Shown one piece after another: positions 1-10,174 of a DNA stretch of 64,000 bases; the stretch's first letter is position 1; every line of letters begins with the position of its first letter. The DNA is taken from assembly GCA_040766885.1 (NCBI GenBank), contig JAXGPP010000011.1, forward strand, positions 248,001 to 312,000, written 5' to 3'. This stretch comes from JAXGPP01 sp040766885 (GTDB taxonomy: Bacteria > Planctomycetota > Planctomycetia > Pirellulales > Thermoguttaceae). The translations under genes and the position numbers were made by a program. Under the pieces are notes generated by a model that did no database searches, was not told the origin of the DNA, and saw only the letters and a list, made by a program, of their open reading frames with translations.

Positions 1-635
1 ATCTTAACTACTCCCCGGCTGCTCAACAGCAGATTCGAAGGCTTGATGTCGCGGTGCACAACGCCCTCGGTGTGGGCAAACTGCAGCCCTCTGGCGGCCT
101 GCAGGGTGTAGTCGATCGCTTCGGTGATCGCCAGCGGACCGCGCTGCGTCACCACGCTTGCCAGGTCCTTTCCGTCGACACACTCCATGACGAGGAAATG
201 CACCCCGTGGGACTCGCCGGCGTCGAAGGCGGTGACAATATTGGGATGGATCAGCTTCGCTGCGGCCTCAACCTCCTGCTGGAATCGGGCCACGCTCTCA
301 GCCGAGTTCGTGACCGCAGGAGGAAGTGTCTTCAGGGCGACAACGCGTTTCATCCGCCGGTGCCGCGCGCGGAAAACGTGCCCCATGCCCCCTTGGCCGA
401 TTTCATCCTCGACCACGTATTCCCCGAGCACCAGTCCCTTGGTCTTGCCCTGGTAGATCGCCTGGGCCTGGAATTTCGTCAGCTTGCCTTGGCGGTAAAG
501 GACCCTGGCCAGCTCCTCGCCGCTCCGCGGCTTTTCCTCTGCCGCCAGGCAATCGATGACCCGTTGGATCTCCTCTCGAGCCATCAAACCGCTATCCGCC
601 AGCGACTGCACGAATTGGTCAAGAATGACCGGCAT
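1..635 (-). CDS. Ser/Thr protein kinase, 3' part cut by window edge
   Basis: Hanks-type Ser/Thr kinase read on the minus strand from an ATG at 635 and running off the left edge, so only about 211 N-terminal residues are present. About 70 residues of a short N-terminal domain come first. The glycine loop (GQGGMGHVF) follows, then the VALK lysine, and the catalytic HRDIKPSN motif falls in the last 60 bases. The DFG segment and C-lobe lie outside the window. The N-terminal stretch, including GKLTKFQAQAIYQGK, resembles the leader common in planctomycete kinases. It is divergent in spacing from ftsH, which lies downstream on the same strand. Start choice is moderate because the Shine-Dalgarno is weak. 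Kinase identity is secure; the substrate is unknown. Confidence 0.9.
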   Translation of the reverse strand, partial: MPVILDQFVQSLADSGLMAREEIQRVIDCLAAEEKPRSGEELARVLYRQGKLTKFQAQAIYQGKTKGLVLGEYVVEDEIGQGGMGHVFRARHRRMKRVVALKTLPPAVTNSAESVARFQQEVEAAAKLIHPNIVTAFDAGESHGVHFLVMECVDGKDLASVVTQRGPLAITEAIDYTLQAARGLQFAHTEGVVHRDIKPSNLLLSSRGVVK

Positions 636-773
636 GCTCGGACCCTGCTTGGGATCGGACCCTGCCTGGGAATAGAATCGAGGGATTCTATCTACCTGGG
701 AGGGGGTGGGCAAGCATCCAAATGGTGGCCATGTTTTTGGCAGATCCTTTGCGTACAGCCTTTCTTGGGCGCG

Positions 774-2783
774 TCACCGGCCGTTCGACGATGGCCGCGC
801 GGGTTGCAGCGGCGATGCATCGATCGGCTCCGTTGCCAGCAGCTTCAGGAATGTCGGACCGTCGAGCGTCTCACGGCTAAGTAGTTCCTCGGCAACGTGA
901 TCCAACTGCCCGCGATGCTTCACGAGAATGGCCTTGGCGTCGTTGTAGGCCGCATTGAGCAGCCGCTTCACCTCCTCGTCGATCTGCTGGGCGGTGGCCT
1001 CGCTGCAGTCGCGCTGCGTGCCGCCATCGAGAACCGGCAGGAACGGATCGCTGCGCTGCCCGCAGTGCATCAGGCCGACGACATCGCTCATTCCGTAAAT
1101 ACAGATCATCTGCCGGGCCATCGCCGTCGCGCGGTGAAGATCGTTCTCGGCTCCGGAACTCACCTCGCCAAACACGACTTCCTCCGACGCGCGGCCTCCG
1201 AGCAACCCCTTGAGCCGGTCCATTATTTCTGACTCGGTGATCAGAAACTGCTGCTCGGTCGGCAGTTGCATCGTATACCCCAGGGCGGCACGGCCGCGCG
1301 GCACGATGCTGATCTTGTGAACCGGGTCGGCGTGCTCGCTGTAGACGGCCACCAGGGCATGCCCCACCTCGTGATAGGCCACACGACGGCGTTCCTCGGT
1401 TTCCAGACGTCGGCTCTTCCGCTCCGGACCGGCAACCACCTTCTCCACCGCTTCTTCCAGGTCGTGCTGGGTAATCTGGTCGGCCTTGCGCCGCGCCGTC
1501 AACAACGCCGCCTCATTGAGCGCATTGGCCAGGTCAGCGCCGGAGAATCCGGGAGTCGCCTGGGCGATGCGGCGGAAGTCCACGTCGTCGGCAAGAGGCT
1601 TGTTGCGAGCGTGCACGCGGAGGATCGCCTCGCGACCCACCATGTCCGGCGCATCCACCACGATTTGCCGGTCGAAACGCCCGGGACGCAGCAGCGCCCG
1701 ATCGAGCACTTCCGGCCGGTTCGTCGCTGCCAGCAGAATCACGCCTGAATTGGGCTCGAAACCGTCCATCTCGACCAGCAACTGGTTCAGCGTCTGTTCT
1801 CGCTCATCGTTCGTTGCGCCCATATGGATTGTCCGCTGACGGCCGACGGCGTCGAGTTCATCGATGAAGATGATGCACGGCGCACTGCGCTTTCCCTGCT
1901 CAAAAAGGTCGCGGACCCGCGCGGCCCCGACGCCAACGAACATCTCCACGAAGTCGCTGCCGCTGATGGAGAAGAACGGCACCCCGGCCTCGCCAGCCAC
2001 CGCCCGCGCCAGCAGCGTTTTGCCGGTGCCTGGCGGCCCCGCCAGAAGCACCCCTTTCGGGATCCGGGCACCGATCTTCACGTAGCGGTCGGGATTCTTG
2101 AGGAAGTCGACCACCTCCTGGAGCTCGTGCTTGGCCTCGTCGACTCCGGCGACGTCCTCGAAACGCACCCCGGTTTCCCGGTCTCCGCTCAAACGAGCTC
2201 GGCTGCGGCCAAAGCCGGTGAGCACCTGCCGTGCGGCCCCCATGCTCCGCGACATCAGGAACCACAACAAAATGATGATTCCCAGCGGCAGCGCCCACAT
2301 GACAAGGAACTGCTGCAGGAAACCCGGATGCACGCCGCGGAACTGGACTTCAGCAGTCTCGAGCTGTTCGATCAGATTGCGATCTTCGATCTGCGGCGGC
2401 CGTACTGTGCGGAAGAGAAAGCCCTCCTCGCCTTCTTCTGCGTTGCTTTCCCCAGATGGCTTCTTCTCGACGGACACAGCTTTTTCCGATTCGGTGCCGG
2501 CGGCCTCCTTCTCCTTATCCTGTGGCACGATCCGGCCGACGATCTCCCCTTCGCGCAATTCAATCTCGCTGATTTCTCCCTTTGCCAGATGATCCTTGAA
2601 CTCGCTATAGGGAATCGTCTTGACACGAGCGTTATAGGCCATGTCCTGCCATAGCCATAAGAGGACCAATGCCAGCGGAATATACCAGAGGAGATACCGG
2701 GAGTTCCGCTCCCATGGCCCCGGCTTCTTCTCGCCCGGCTTCACGTCGGGTGGTGGTTCTTTTCCGGCGGCGGGTGGCGACAT
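774..2783 (-). CDS. ftsH: ATP-dependent zinc metalloprotease FtsH
   Basis: Membrane-bound AAA+ protease of 669 residues that degrades misfolded membrane and regulatory proteins. Two N-terminal membrane segments are visible (about residues 29-47 and 160-178), flanking a periplasmic region with an acidic insert rich in Glu. The AAA domain has Walker A GPPGTGKT near residue 249 and Walker B IIFIDELDAVG. The SRH region carries ATNRPEVLDRALLRPGRFD. The M41 zinc site HEVGH is near residue 471. The start has a good Shine-Dalgarno (AAGGAGAA). Length is normal for the family. It sits near three small heat-shock genes, which fits a protein quality-control neighbourhood, although the strands differ. Confidence 0.97.
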   Translation of the reverse strand: MSPPAAGKEPPPDVKPGEKKPGPWERNSRYLLWYIPLALVLLWLWQDMAYNARVKTIPYSEFKDHLAKGEISEIELREGEIVGRIVPQDKEKEAAGTESEKAVSVEKKPSGESNAEEGEEGFLFRTVRPPQIEDRNLIEQLETAEVQFRGVHPGFLQQFLVMWALPLGIIILLWFLMSRSMGAARQVLTGFGRSRARLSGDRETGVRFEDVAGVDEAKHELQEVVDFLKNPDRYVKIGARIPKGVLLAGPPGTGKTLLARAVAGEAGVPFFSISGSDFVEMFVGVGAARVRDLFEQGKRSAPCIIFIDELDAVGRQRTIHMGATNDEREQTLNQLLVEMDGFEPNSGVILLAATNRPEVLDRALLRPGRFDRQIVVDAPDMVGREAILRVHARNKPLADDVDFRRIAQATPGFSGADLANALNEAALLTARRKADQITQHDLEEAVEKVVAGPERKSRRLETEERRRVAYHEVGHALVAVYSEHADPVHKISIVPRGRAALGYTMQLPTEQQFLITESEIMDRLKGLLGGRASEEVVFGEVSSGAENDLHRATAMARQMICIYGMSDVVGLMHCGQRSDPFLPVLDGGTQRDCSEATAQQIDEEVKRLLNAAYNDAKAILVKHRGQLDHVAEELLSRETLDGPTFLKLLATEPIDASPLQPARPSSNGR

Positions 2784-3129
2784 CGCTTCTCCTTATGAAT
2801 CGTGGTTCCGGTCACGCCCTGACCGCGCGCCGACAACTGCTCAGCCCGCCTCAACACCGGTGGAGCAGCCTGAACGTACTTCTCCCGGTCCAATTGTCGT
2901 ACGCAATAAACCCCGGCCAACCACTCCGTTGGGGCATCCGGCACGCGCGTCTCTTCGGGTGTTTCGCTGAAGATGAGCACTTTCTGTGCCGGTAGGAAAC
3001 CTGTCCGTAGTTGACCCGGTTGCGTACCATTGCTCGTAAGAAAAGCCGGTGCTGGTGATTAACACCAATCGGCATCACTCGCCCACTGCCGCCCTGAAAC
3101 ACCTACTAGCGAGAAACAAGGCGACTTCG
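2784..3129. other. Intergenic region between divergent ftsH and glgX
   Basis: This 346-base gap separates the divergently read ftsH and glgX starts and must hold both promoters. I see the Shine-Dalgarno boxes at each edge. I find no convincing pair of -35/-10 boxes, no sigma-54 element and no RNA gene. Confidence 0.5.
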
Positions 3130-5385
<2,256 letters not shown>

Positions 5386-5590
5386 ACGGTTTTCGGTCGC
5401 TGGGCATAGTCCCCATCTGGGTTCGTACCCCGCATCGCGGCTTTGACTGCCTGTCAAAACGACTAAAAACCCCCCGATTCCATTTCCACCTCAGCCGGAC
5501 CATCGCGATCGGCGGCGCGTCGTCATCCGAAGAGCTTGTCCAGCAACAGTTTGCAGAACCCGAGTTTGCAGTGGGAAAGGACGCGTCTTC

Positions 5591-5606
5591 TGGCATGCGC
5601 GTTGCT
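5591..5606 (+). promoter_or_regulatory. Sigma-54 (RpoN) promoter for the small heat-shock cluster
   Basis: TGGCATG, four bases, then TTGCT. The GG and GC doublets are separated by exactly 10 bases, which is the -24/-12 geometry, and only one base of the TGGCACG half differs from consensus. It lies 102 bases upstream of the first hsp20 start and points toward it. No enhancer-binding activator gene is in the window. Confidence 0.7.
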
Positions 5607-5708
5607 TAAGTAGCGATCTCAGTCAGCTTGACTGTCAATCGCTCCGCGATGGCCAACTGACCCAGGACTGTTTCGCCAGTATCCAACGAGTATTTGGAGG
5701 ATAGATCG

Positions 5709-6155
5709 ATGTACGCACCTCAGTGGAACTCCCTGGCCAATTTCGGCGCTACGATGACTCGGTTCCAGCGCGACATGGACCGGATGATGGGCCGTTCCAG
5801 CCGTGGCAACGGACCACGTGCTTCGGCGGCCTACCCGCCGCTCGACTTGTGGCAGGACGCCGAAAATCTCTACGTCGAAGCGGAACTGCCCGGCATGGCG
5901 ATGGACGACTTGGAGATCTACGTCAGCGGCGGCAACCAGTTGAGCCTGCAGGGCCAGCGGAAACCCCCGGCGATCGAGAAGGGCAACTGGCACCGCCAGG
6001 AGCGCGGTTACGGGCAGTTCAGCCGCGTTGTGACGCTGCCTGACCTGGTCGACGCTGACAACGTCCAGGCCCAGTTGCGCGACGGCGTGCTGACGATCAC
6101 GCTGCCCAAGCGCGAAGAGGCCAAGCCGCGCAGGATCGCTGTGCGATCCGAATAG
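5709..6155 (+). CDS. Hsp20/alpha-crystallin small heat-shock protein 1
   Basis: A 148-residue ATP-independent chaperone of the Hsp20 family. The alpha-crystallin domain spans roughly residues 38-140, with the typical ELPGMAMDDLEIYV strand segment and a C-terminal RRIAV that can act as the I-x-I/V oligomerisation motif. ATG 5709 is chosen over the in-frame start at 5694 because GGAGG sits 8 bases upstream. It is the first of three tandem sHsp genes behind a sigma-54-type promoter. The N-terminal arm has several Met residues (MDRMMGR), as in many bacterial sHsps. Confidence 0.93.
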   Translation: MYAPQWNSLANFGATMTRFQRDMDRMMGRSSRGNGPRASAAYPPLDLWQDAENLYVEAELPGMAMDDLEIYVSGGNQLSLQGQRKPPAIEKGNWHRQERGYGQFSRVVTLPDLVDADNVQAQLRDGVLTITLPKREEAKPRRIAVRSE

Positions 6156-6211
6156 AATCGGCGGCAGCGTCAACCAACCATGACATAAGCCTCAATACAG
6201 GAGATTTGAAG

Positions 6212-6604
6212 ATGACTCAAGTGACGACTCAGGAATCCCACCCAGACGTGGCCGCCCCCGAACGGACCCGCTCTGGGCCGACCTACGTGCCGCGGTTCGA
6301 TATTCTGGAGACGGACGACGAGTTGATCCTCTACGGAGACCTGCCGGGCGTGGCCCGCGAGGATCTCGACATCCGTTTCGAGGACAAGCAACTCTGCGTC
6401 CAAGGAAGCGTGGCGCCCCGGCATACCGAGTGCGAGTTCCTCGGCGGGGAGTATGGGATTGGTGACTACTACCGGGTGTTCAATATCGGAGAAGACATCG
6501 ATACCGAGCGCATTTCAGCAGAATTGTGCCACGGCGTTCTGACCATTCACCTTCCCAAGACGGAAGCGGTGAAGCCGCGCAAGATCGCCGTGAAGACGGG
6601 GTAA
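6212..6604 (+). CDS. Hsp20/alpha-crystallin small heat-shock protein 2
   Basis: A 130-residue second sHsp in the cluster, 56 bases after the first. The alpha-crystallin fold is recognisable from YGDLPGVAREDLDIRF and from the C-terminal LTIHLPKTEAVKPRKIAV, which again offers an I-A-V motif. ATG 6212 has AGGAG 8 bases upstream; a TTG two codons earlier is less likely. It differs clearly in sequence from its two neighbours, so the three copies are old paralogues and not a recent duplication. They may form mixed oligomers, but this is inference. Confidence 0.93.
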   Translation: MTQVTTQESHPDVAAPERTRSGPTYVPRFDILETDDELILYGDLPGVAREDLDIRFEDKQLCVQGSVAPRHTECEFLGGEYGIGDYYRVFNIGEDIDTERISAELCHGVLTIHLPKTEAVKPRKIAVKTG

Positions 6605-6627
6605 GAAGGCAGAAAGGAGGAAGGAAG

Positions 6628-7092
6628 ATGTTCAACCTGGTTCCCTGGAAAAAGAAGCTCCCGGATGCGGGCTCGCCAGCCACTCGCGATTGGCACCCGC
6701 TGGCCCGCTTCCGCGACGAGTTCGATCAACTGCTCGATTCCTTCTGGAGCGACTGGCCTGACCCTGGCTTCCAACTCTCGCCGTGGAGCGGGCTGGATGT
6801 CGAGGACAAGGAGGATGAACTGGTGATCCGTGCCGAGGCGCCGGGCTTTGAGGCCGACGAGTTCGACGTGCAGATTACCGGCAACCACCTGACGTTGAAG
6901 GCCGAGCACAAGGAGGAGTCCAGCGGCGGCGGCAAGTCGAGCTACCGCTACGGTCAATTCCAGCGGATGGTGCCGCTTCCCACGGGCATCGACCCGGACA
7001 AGGTCCAGGCTCGGTACCACAGCGGCGTGTTGACGCTTCGCGTGCCGAAGACGGAGGCGGCCAAAGGACGCCGCATCGCCGTCCAGTCATAG
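6628..7092 (+). CDS. Hsp20/alpha-crystallin small heat-shock protein 3
   Basis: A 154-residue third sHsp, 23 bases after the second and preceded by AGGAGG at 7 bases spacing. The N-terminal arm is aromatic-rich (FDQLLDSFWSDW). The alpha-crystallin domain carries RAEAPGFEADEFDVQI, a GQF-R-MVPLP strand and an LTLRVPKTEAAKGRRIAVQS tail with the I-A-V motif. The family assignment is secure. The short spacing supports co-transcription from the promoter at 5591 to the hairpin terminator at 7172. Confidence 0.94.
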   Translation: MFNLVPWKKKLPDAGSPATRDWHPLARFRDEFDQLLDSFWSDWPDPGFQLSPWSGLDVEDKEDELVIRAEAPGFEADEFDVQITGNHLTLKAEHKEESSGGGKSSYRYGQFQRMVPLPTGIDPDKVQARYHSGVLTLRVPKTEAAKGRRIAVQS

Positions 7093-7171
7093 GGCGGCGG
7101 TCCTGCAGGCCGCGCCTCCGCGTGCCCCGGTCTCTTCGCGCGGAGTGCGGCTGGACCGCGACCAAGAAATG

Positions 7172-7205
7172 ACGCAAGCACGGCTGCGGGGAGCCGTGCT
7201 TGCGT
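7172..7205 (+). terminator. 14-bp hairpin terminator between convergent genes
   Basis: Perfect inverted repeat ACGCAAGCACGGCT / AGCCGTGCTTGCGT with a 6-base G-rich loop, placed between the end of the sHsp cluster and the end of the convergent outer-membrane gene. Only weak T tracts follow on either side, so it may work in both directions. Confidence 0.75.
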
Positions 7206-7236
7206 TCTACGCTCCTCTCGATATCTGCCGGCTCGC

Positions 7237-8238
7237 TTAGCGGGCCAGGCCGATGCCGAACGTCAGGCCAACCAGGCCGATGTCGCTGCTCACGATGCTG
7301 TTAGTGTCCAGATCAATCTGGCGGGTGGCGTCGGTCCAGAGTTGGCCTTCCGCCAACGCCCGAGCGAACACGCGGGTGCCGCAGCCGATGTCGCTGCTGT
7401 ACTCGCCGCCCAATTGGGCCTCGAGCACGCCAACCACGTTGTCGCGGTTGATCTGCACAAGCCTGTCGACGTCGGCGCTGGTGGTGTACAGCGCGTCCAG
7501 CTTGTCCTCGCCGAACAGCAACGAAGCACGCATGTTGCCGACATACGCGAAGCCGTTGCAGCCGACCGGGCGGCGCATCTCGGCGAACAACGTCGGGCCG
7601 AACCCGTCGAAGTCCGAGAAGGCGTCGATGTCGTCCCACGTTGCGAGTACGACGTCGTTGTTGTCGTAAAGCTGCGACATGTAGTGTTCGGTGCGGCCAT
7701 AGCGAACGCCGCCGCCGACGGTCATGTCCCACAGGCCAAGGTCGATTTCCTGGGTCATTTCGATGTCCAGGGCTTCGACTTCCAGGCCGCCCAGCGAGTC
7801 GATCAGCGTGGTGGCGCCGTCAACCAGCAGGAAGCTCTCGCCGTTGAGCGTGTGGTTGAATTCCCACCAGCGAATCCGCCAGCCGAGGCCGCAGTCGCCG
7901 ACGTAGCCCAGCCAGAACCGCGGGCTGGCATTGTACTCGTTGTCCTCGATCTCGGACGCGACGCCGGGAGGGAGAATCGCGACGGACTCAGCCGCGTTGA
8001 TATGCGGCTTGAGGAACGTCAACTCGAACCCGGCCACCAACCCTGTCGAACCGCCGAAGTTGATTCCGCCGCAGCCCCAGTCGGCGCAGCCGACGTCGCC
8101 GCAAGAATCGCAACTGGCTGCCGGCCCCGAAAGGTCGCTGGGCACCGGAGCAGCCGGCGGCTGATCGCCGCCCAAGGCAGCCGTTGAGGCCGCCAAACAC
8201 CCCGCCAAAAAGGCGACCGCACCAAATCGCAGGCTCAT
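7237..8238 (-). CDS. Outer-membrane beta-barrel protein
   Basis: A 333-residue exported protein starting with a clear signal peptide (about residues 1-23). A Cys-rich linker (CDSCGDVGCADWGCGG) comes next, followed by alternating aromatic/polar strands such as PRFWLGYVGDCGLGWRIRWW and DMTVGGGVRYG. These are typical of planctomycete barrel proteins related to the Lpg1974/BBP7 pore families. The C-terminus ends in hydrophobic strand residues (GLVGLTFGIGLAR). Likely location is the outer membrane. The exact family is uncertain and the transported substrate is unknown. Confidence 0.7.
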   Translation of the reverse strand: MSLRFGAVAFLAGCLAASTAALGGDQPPAAPVPSDLSGPAASCDSCGDVGCADWGCGGINFGGSTGLVAGFELTFLKPHINAAESVAILPPGVASEIEDNEYNASPRFWLGYVGDCGLGWRIRWWEFNHTLNGESFLLVDGATTLIDSLGGLEVEALDIEMTQEIDLGLWDMTVGGGVRYGRTEHYMSQLYDNNDVVLATWDDIDAFSDFDGFGPTLFAEMRRPVGCNGFAYVGNMRASLLFGEDKLDALYTTSADVDRLVQINRDNVVGVLEAQLGGEYSSDIGCGTRVFARALAEGQLWTDATRQIDLDTNSIVSSDIGLVGLTFGIGLAR

Positions 8239-8675
8239 TTCATTCCTCCGTGAAAGGCCAGACGTGTGATTGCTACCTCACGGCTCGCGGCACGTTGAGG
8301 CGCGATCCGTGGGTATCAGATCGCTCGGATACTCCGAGTTTCGGAGATCAGGAAGGCTAGCCTTCAACCCGTGTTTCAGACATCGTCAGACCTGCCCGAC
8401 CGACAGACTCTCCGTGGCCGTTAGACTCTTCCCTGTCGGAACAGATTCGATGAAGAAGACGCCGAATTCTCGGTCACAGATCGGCAGCAACGGATCTCAC
8501 TGGCCAAATAATCGCTACAGATTGCCCAGTTTGCTTCCCGCGCCGCGTGCGTGGCGCGTGCGGCTGCCGCCCAGAATTGCAGATCCGTTGCCTCGGCAGC
8601 CAGAGCAGGCACCGAAGGCGAACGCAGCGAACCCGAACTCCACGTTCGGAACGCCGGGAAGTGTCCCCATTCGAT
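8239..8675. other. Chromosomal flank left of the integrated element
   Basis: A 437-base non-coding stretch upstream of the outer-membrane gene. It should contain that gene's promoter on the minus strand, but I cannot name its boxes. Open frames across it have no ribosome site and no recognisable protein character. Confidence 0.5.
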
Positions 8676-8687
8676 CTGGACTCAAGA
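8676..8687 (+). repeat. Left attachment core (attL), 12 bp
   Basis: CTGGACTCAAGA, identical to the anticodon-arm segment at 19300-19311. The flanking bases to the left are not tRNA sequence. Confidence 0.6.
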
Positions 8688-8710
8688 TTCGTGTAAAGAC
8701 CCTAACAACC

Positions 8711-8752
8711 AAGCCCCGTTGACGTCGTAAGTGCTGACGTTGACGGGGCTTT
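8711..8752 (+). terminator. Hairpin terminator at the left end of the element
   Basis: AAGCCCCGT and ACGGGGCTT pair, extended inward by ACGTC/GACGT with a two-base mismatch, and TTCGTTTT follows. It would insulate the element from chromosomal transcription coming from the left. Confidence 0.65.
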
Positions 8753-8784
8753 CGTTTTGCGCCCGATCCGCTCTTGGGTGTGAC

Positions 8785-8842
8785 CAAAATGGCAGAAAAT
8801 GGCTCTTTTGGGCATGGTTTGGTCACAAAATGCCCACAGTCG
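8785..8842 (+). promoter_or_regulatory. Putative left arm-type recombinase binding region
   Basis: Three copies of S-AAAATG-S-C begin at 8785, 8795 and 8826, spaced 10 and 31 bases, close to one and three DNA turns. The 23-bp segment 8820-8842 recurs exactly at 19202-19224, at the other end of the element. A 10-bp inverted pair (TGTGACCAAA at 8779 and TTTGGTCACA at 8818) frames the cluster. This layout fits integrase or excisionase arm sites. Confidence 0.5.
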
Positions 8843-8948
8843 GCCGGACGTGTTGTAATCGGCCTGGCAGGTTCTTAAGACAGAGATCGTCGGGCGGCCG
8901 CGCGGCTCGCTACCGCGTGGCCTGAAATGCTCCGGGCGGGGCTCGTGC

Positions 8949-9000
8949 GTTCCTTCCTTCCACGAGGCCCACCCGGGCGGCCCGGCCAGAAGGAAGGAAC
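8949..9000 (+). promoter_or_regulatory. 12-bp inverted repeat that covers a ribosome site
   Basis: GTTCCTTCCTTC (8949-8960) and GAAGGAAGGAAC (8989-9000) are perfect complements with a 28-base GC-rich loop. The right arm contains the AGGAAGGA Shine-Dalgarno of the gene starting at 9005. In RNA the stem would hide the ribosome site; in DNA it could be an operator. Confidence 0.55.
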
Positions 9001-9004
9001 CTCT

Positions 9005-9670
9005 ATGAGCGGGAAACGCGATCGGAAACGATCGGTGACGACACTGCTTCCCGGGCTCAGCCCGGCCGCAGTTTACGAGTCATTATTCCTGGTCAGAGAC
9101 GAGTATGACCCCGAGCGGTACAAGCAACGCGCGCGTGGGTTGGACGCGGTCTGGCAGCACGCTGGCGAGTGTGAATACTTCATCTTCCGTGACCTGTTTG
9201 ACTGGTTCGGGCCGGAAATGGTCGAGGCCGGCTGGCCCGATCGTTCAGGGGAGACCGACAAGATCCTGCAGCGCGCACGGGCGGAGTGGACCAGCCTGAC
9301 GACGTTGCCACCGTTGTGCGACGTAGAGGCTTGGCGAGCGGCGGCGTATGTTGTGGGCTATTCCCGGAAGGAACTGCGCAACCTGAAGCTTGGCAAACTG
9401 GCCGAAGAATTGCTGGCGTGGGCACGGAGCAAACGAGCGAACCATTCGATAAGTGAGCCTCCAACGGAACCTCTGACAAATCGCGCAGAGTCCGTCTATC
9501 AGTACATCATCGCGGAAGGCCCAGTGACCGGCCCGAAGATCACAAAACGCACTGGCATCGACCAATCGACTCTGACGAAAGAGATCGTTCCCGAGCTGAA
9601 GCGGCTGCGCGGCATCGTCAACAAGCCGGGGGCCGGCTACTACAGCCCAAAACACTACCGCCCGCAGTGA
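9005..9670 (+). CDS. Winged-helix protein, first gene of the element
   Basis: A 221-residue soluble protein of unknown family. The C-terminal 60 residues look like a winged helix-turn-helix (RAESVYQYIIAEGPVTGPKI, then an S/T-rich recognition helix and a basic wing). The N-terminal 150 residues are helical with many Trp and acidic residues and resemble nothing I know. ATG 9005 is chosen because AGGAAGGA lies 7 bases upstream; an ATG at 8927 would read through the inverted repeat. Position as first gene, with a stem over its ribosome site, suggests the control protein of the element, but this is inference. Confidence 0.7.
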   Translation: MSGKRDRKRSVTTLLPGLSPAAVYESLFLVRDEYDPERYKQRARGLDAVWQHAGECEYFIFRDLFDWFGPEMVEAGWPDRSGETDKILQRARAEWTSLTTLPPLCDVEAWRAAAYVVGYSRKELRNLKLGKLAEELLAWARSKRANHSISEPPTEPLTNRAESVYQYIIAEGPVTGPKITKRTGIDQSTLTKEIVPELKRLRGIVNKPGAGYYSPKHYRPQ

Positions 9671-9734
9671 ACCCCGCAACGGACCCTGCATCGGCGCTGC
9701 ATACGATGCGTTCATGCCTGTCTAGAAATAGGGC

Positions 9735-9899
9735 ATGGACACGATCAAGCAACTCTCTGAAGCGGCCCGCCGTCTGACGCCCGACGAGCTGCGAGCCCGG
9801 CTGGCGGAGCTGGACCGGGAGGCCCGCATTATCCGTTCCCTGTTGCGGGCAACGTTGCGCGATGAGAACGTGACGCGCCGACAGGAGGCCGCGAAGTGA
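9735..9899 (+). CDS. Small 54-residue coiled-coil protein
   Basis: Short gene whose product is almost wholly helical and charged (MDTIKQLSEAARRLTPDEL at the N-terminus). Heptad-like Leu spacing supports a short coiled coil. Its stop TGA overlaps the GTG start of the next gene, a common sign of translational coupling in phage-like operons. The Shine-Dalgarno is weak. No function is recognisable; a dimerising or accessory role is only a guess. Confidence 0.6.
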   Translation: MDTIKQLSEAARRLTPDELRARLAELDREARIIRSLLRATLRDENVTRRQEAAK

Positions 9900-10174
9900 G
9901 CGACCGCCTGCAAAACATCGTCGATCGGCTCGACGCGATTCTCGAGCGCCTTGCTGACAGTGCCGAGCCTCCCCAGCGCTTTCTGAGCATCGAGGCGGCG
10001 GCCCGGTACTCCGGCCTGTCGCTTGATAGCGTACGCCGCCTGATCGAGCGCGGCGACCTGACCGCGTTGCGGCCAGTGCCAGGCCGAATCGTAATCGACA
10101 AGCTGGAGCTGGATCGGCTCGTTCTTGCATCGACGCGGAGGCCGGTCGGCGGCCGCGGGAGGCGGAAAGCATGA
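9896..10174 (+). CDS. Excisionase/AlpA-like helix-turn-helix protein
   Basis: A 92-residue DNA-binding protein of the HTH_17 excisionase family, MerR-like fold. The motif FLSIEAAARYSGLSLDSVRR, followed by LIERGDL and a wing ending in GRIVIDKLELDRLV, is typical. It starts with GTG, supported by AGGAGG eight bases upstream, and overlaps the previous gene by four bases and the next by four. In P4-like and PICI elements such proteins act as excisionase and/or activator, which fits its place ahead of the replication gene. Which role applies here is not shown by sequence. Confidence 0.8.
   Translation: MSDRLQNIVDRLDAILERLADSAEPPQRFLSIEAAARYSGLSLDSVRRLIERGDLTALRPVPGRIVIDKLELDRLVLASTRRPVGGRGRRKA

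Noticed and set aside
8270..8722. Open frame across the left element junction
   Set aside because: No ribosome site, low-complexity product and it crosses the attachment core and terminator; judged chance.
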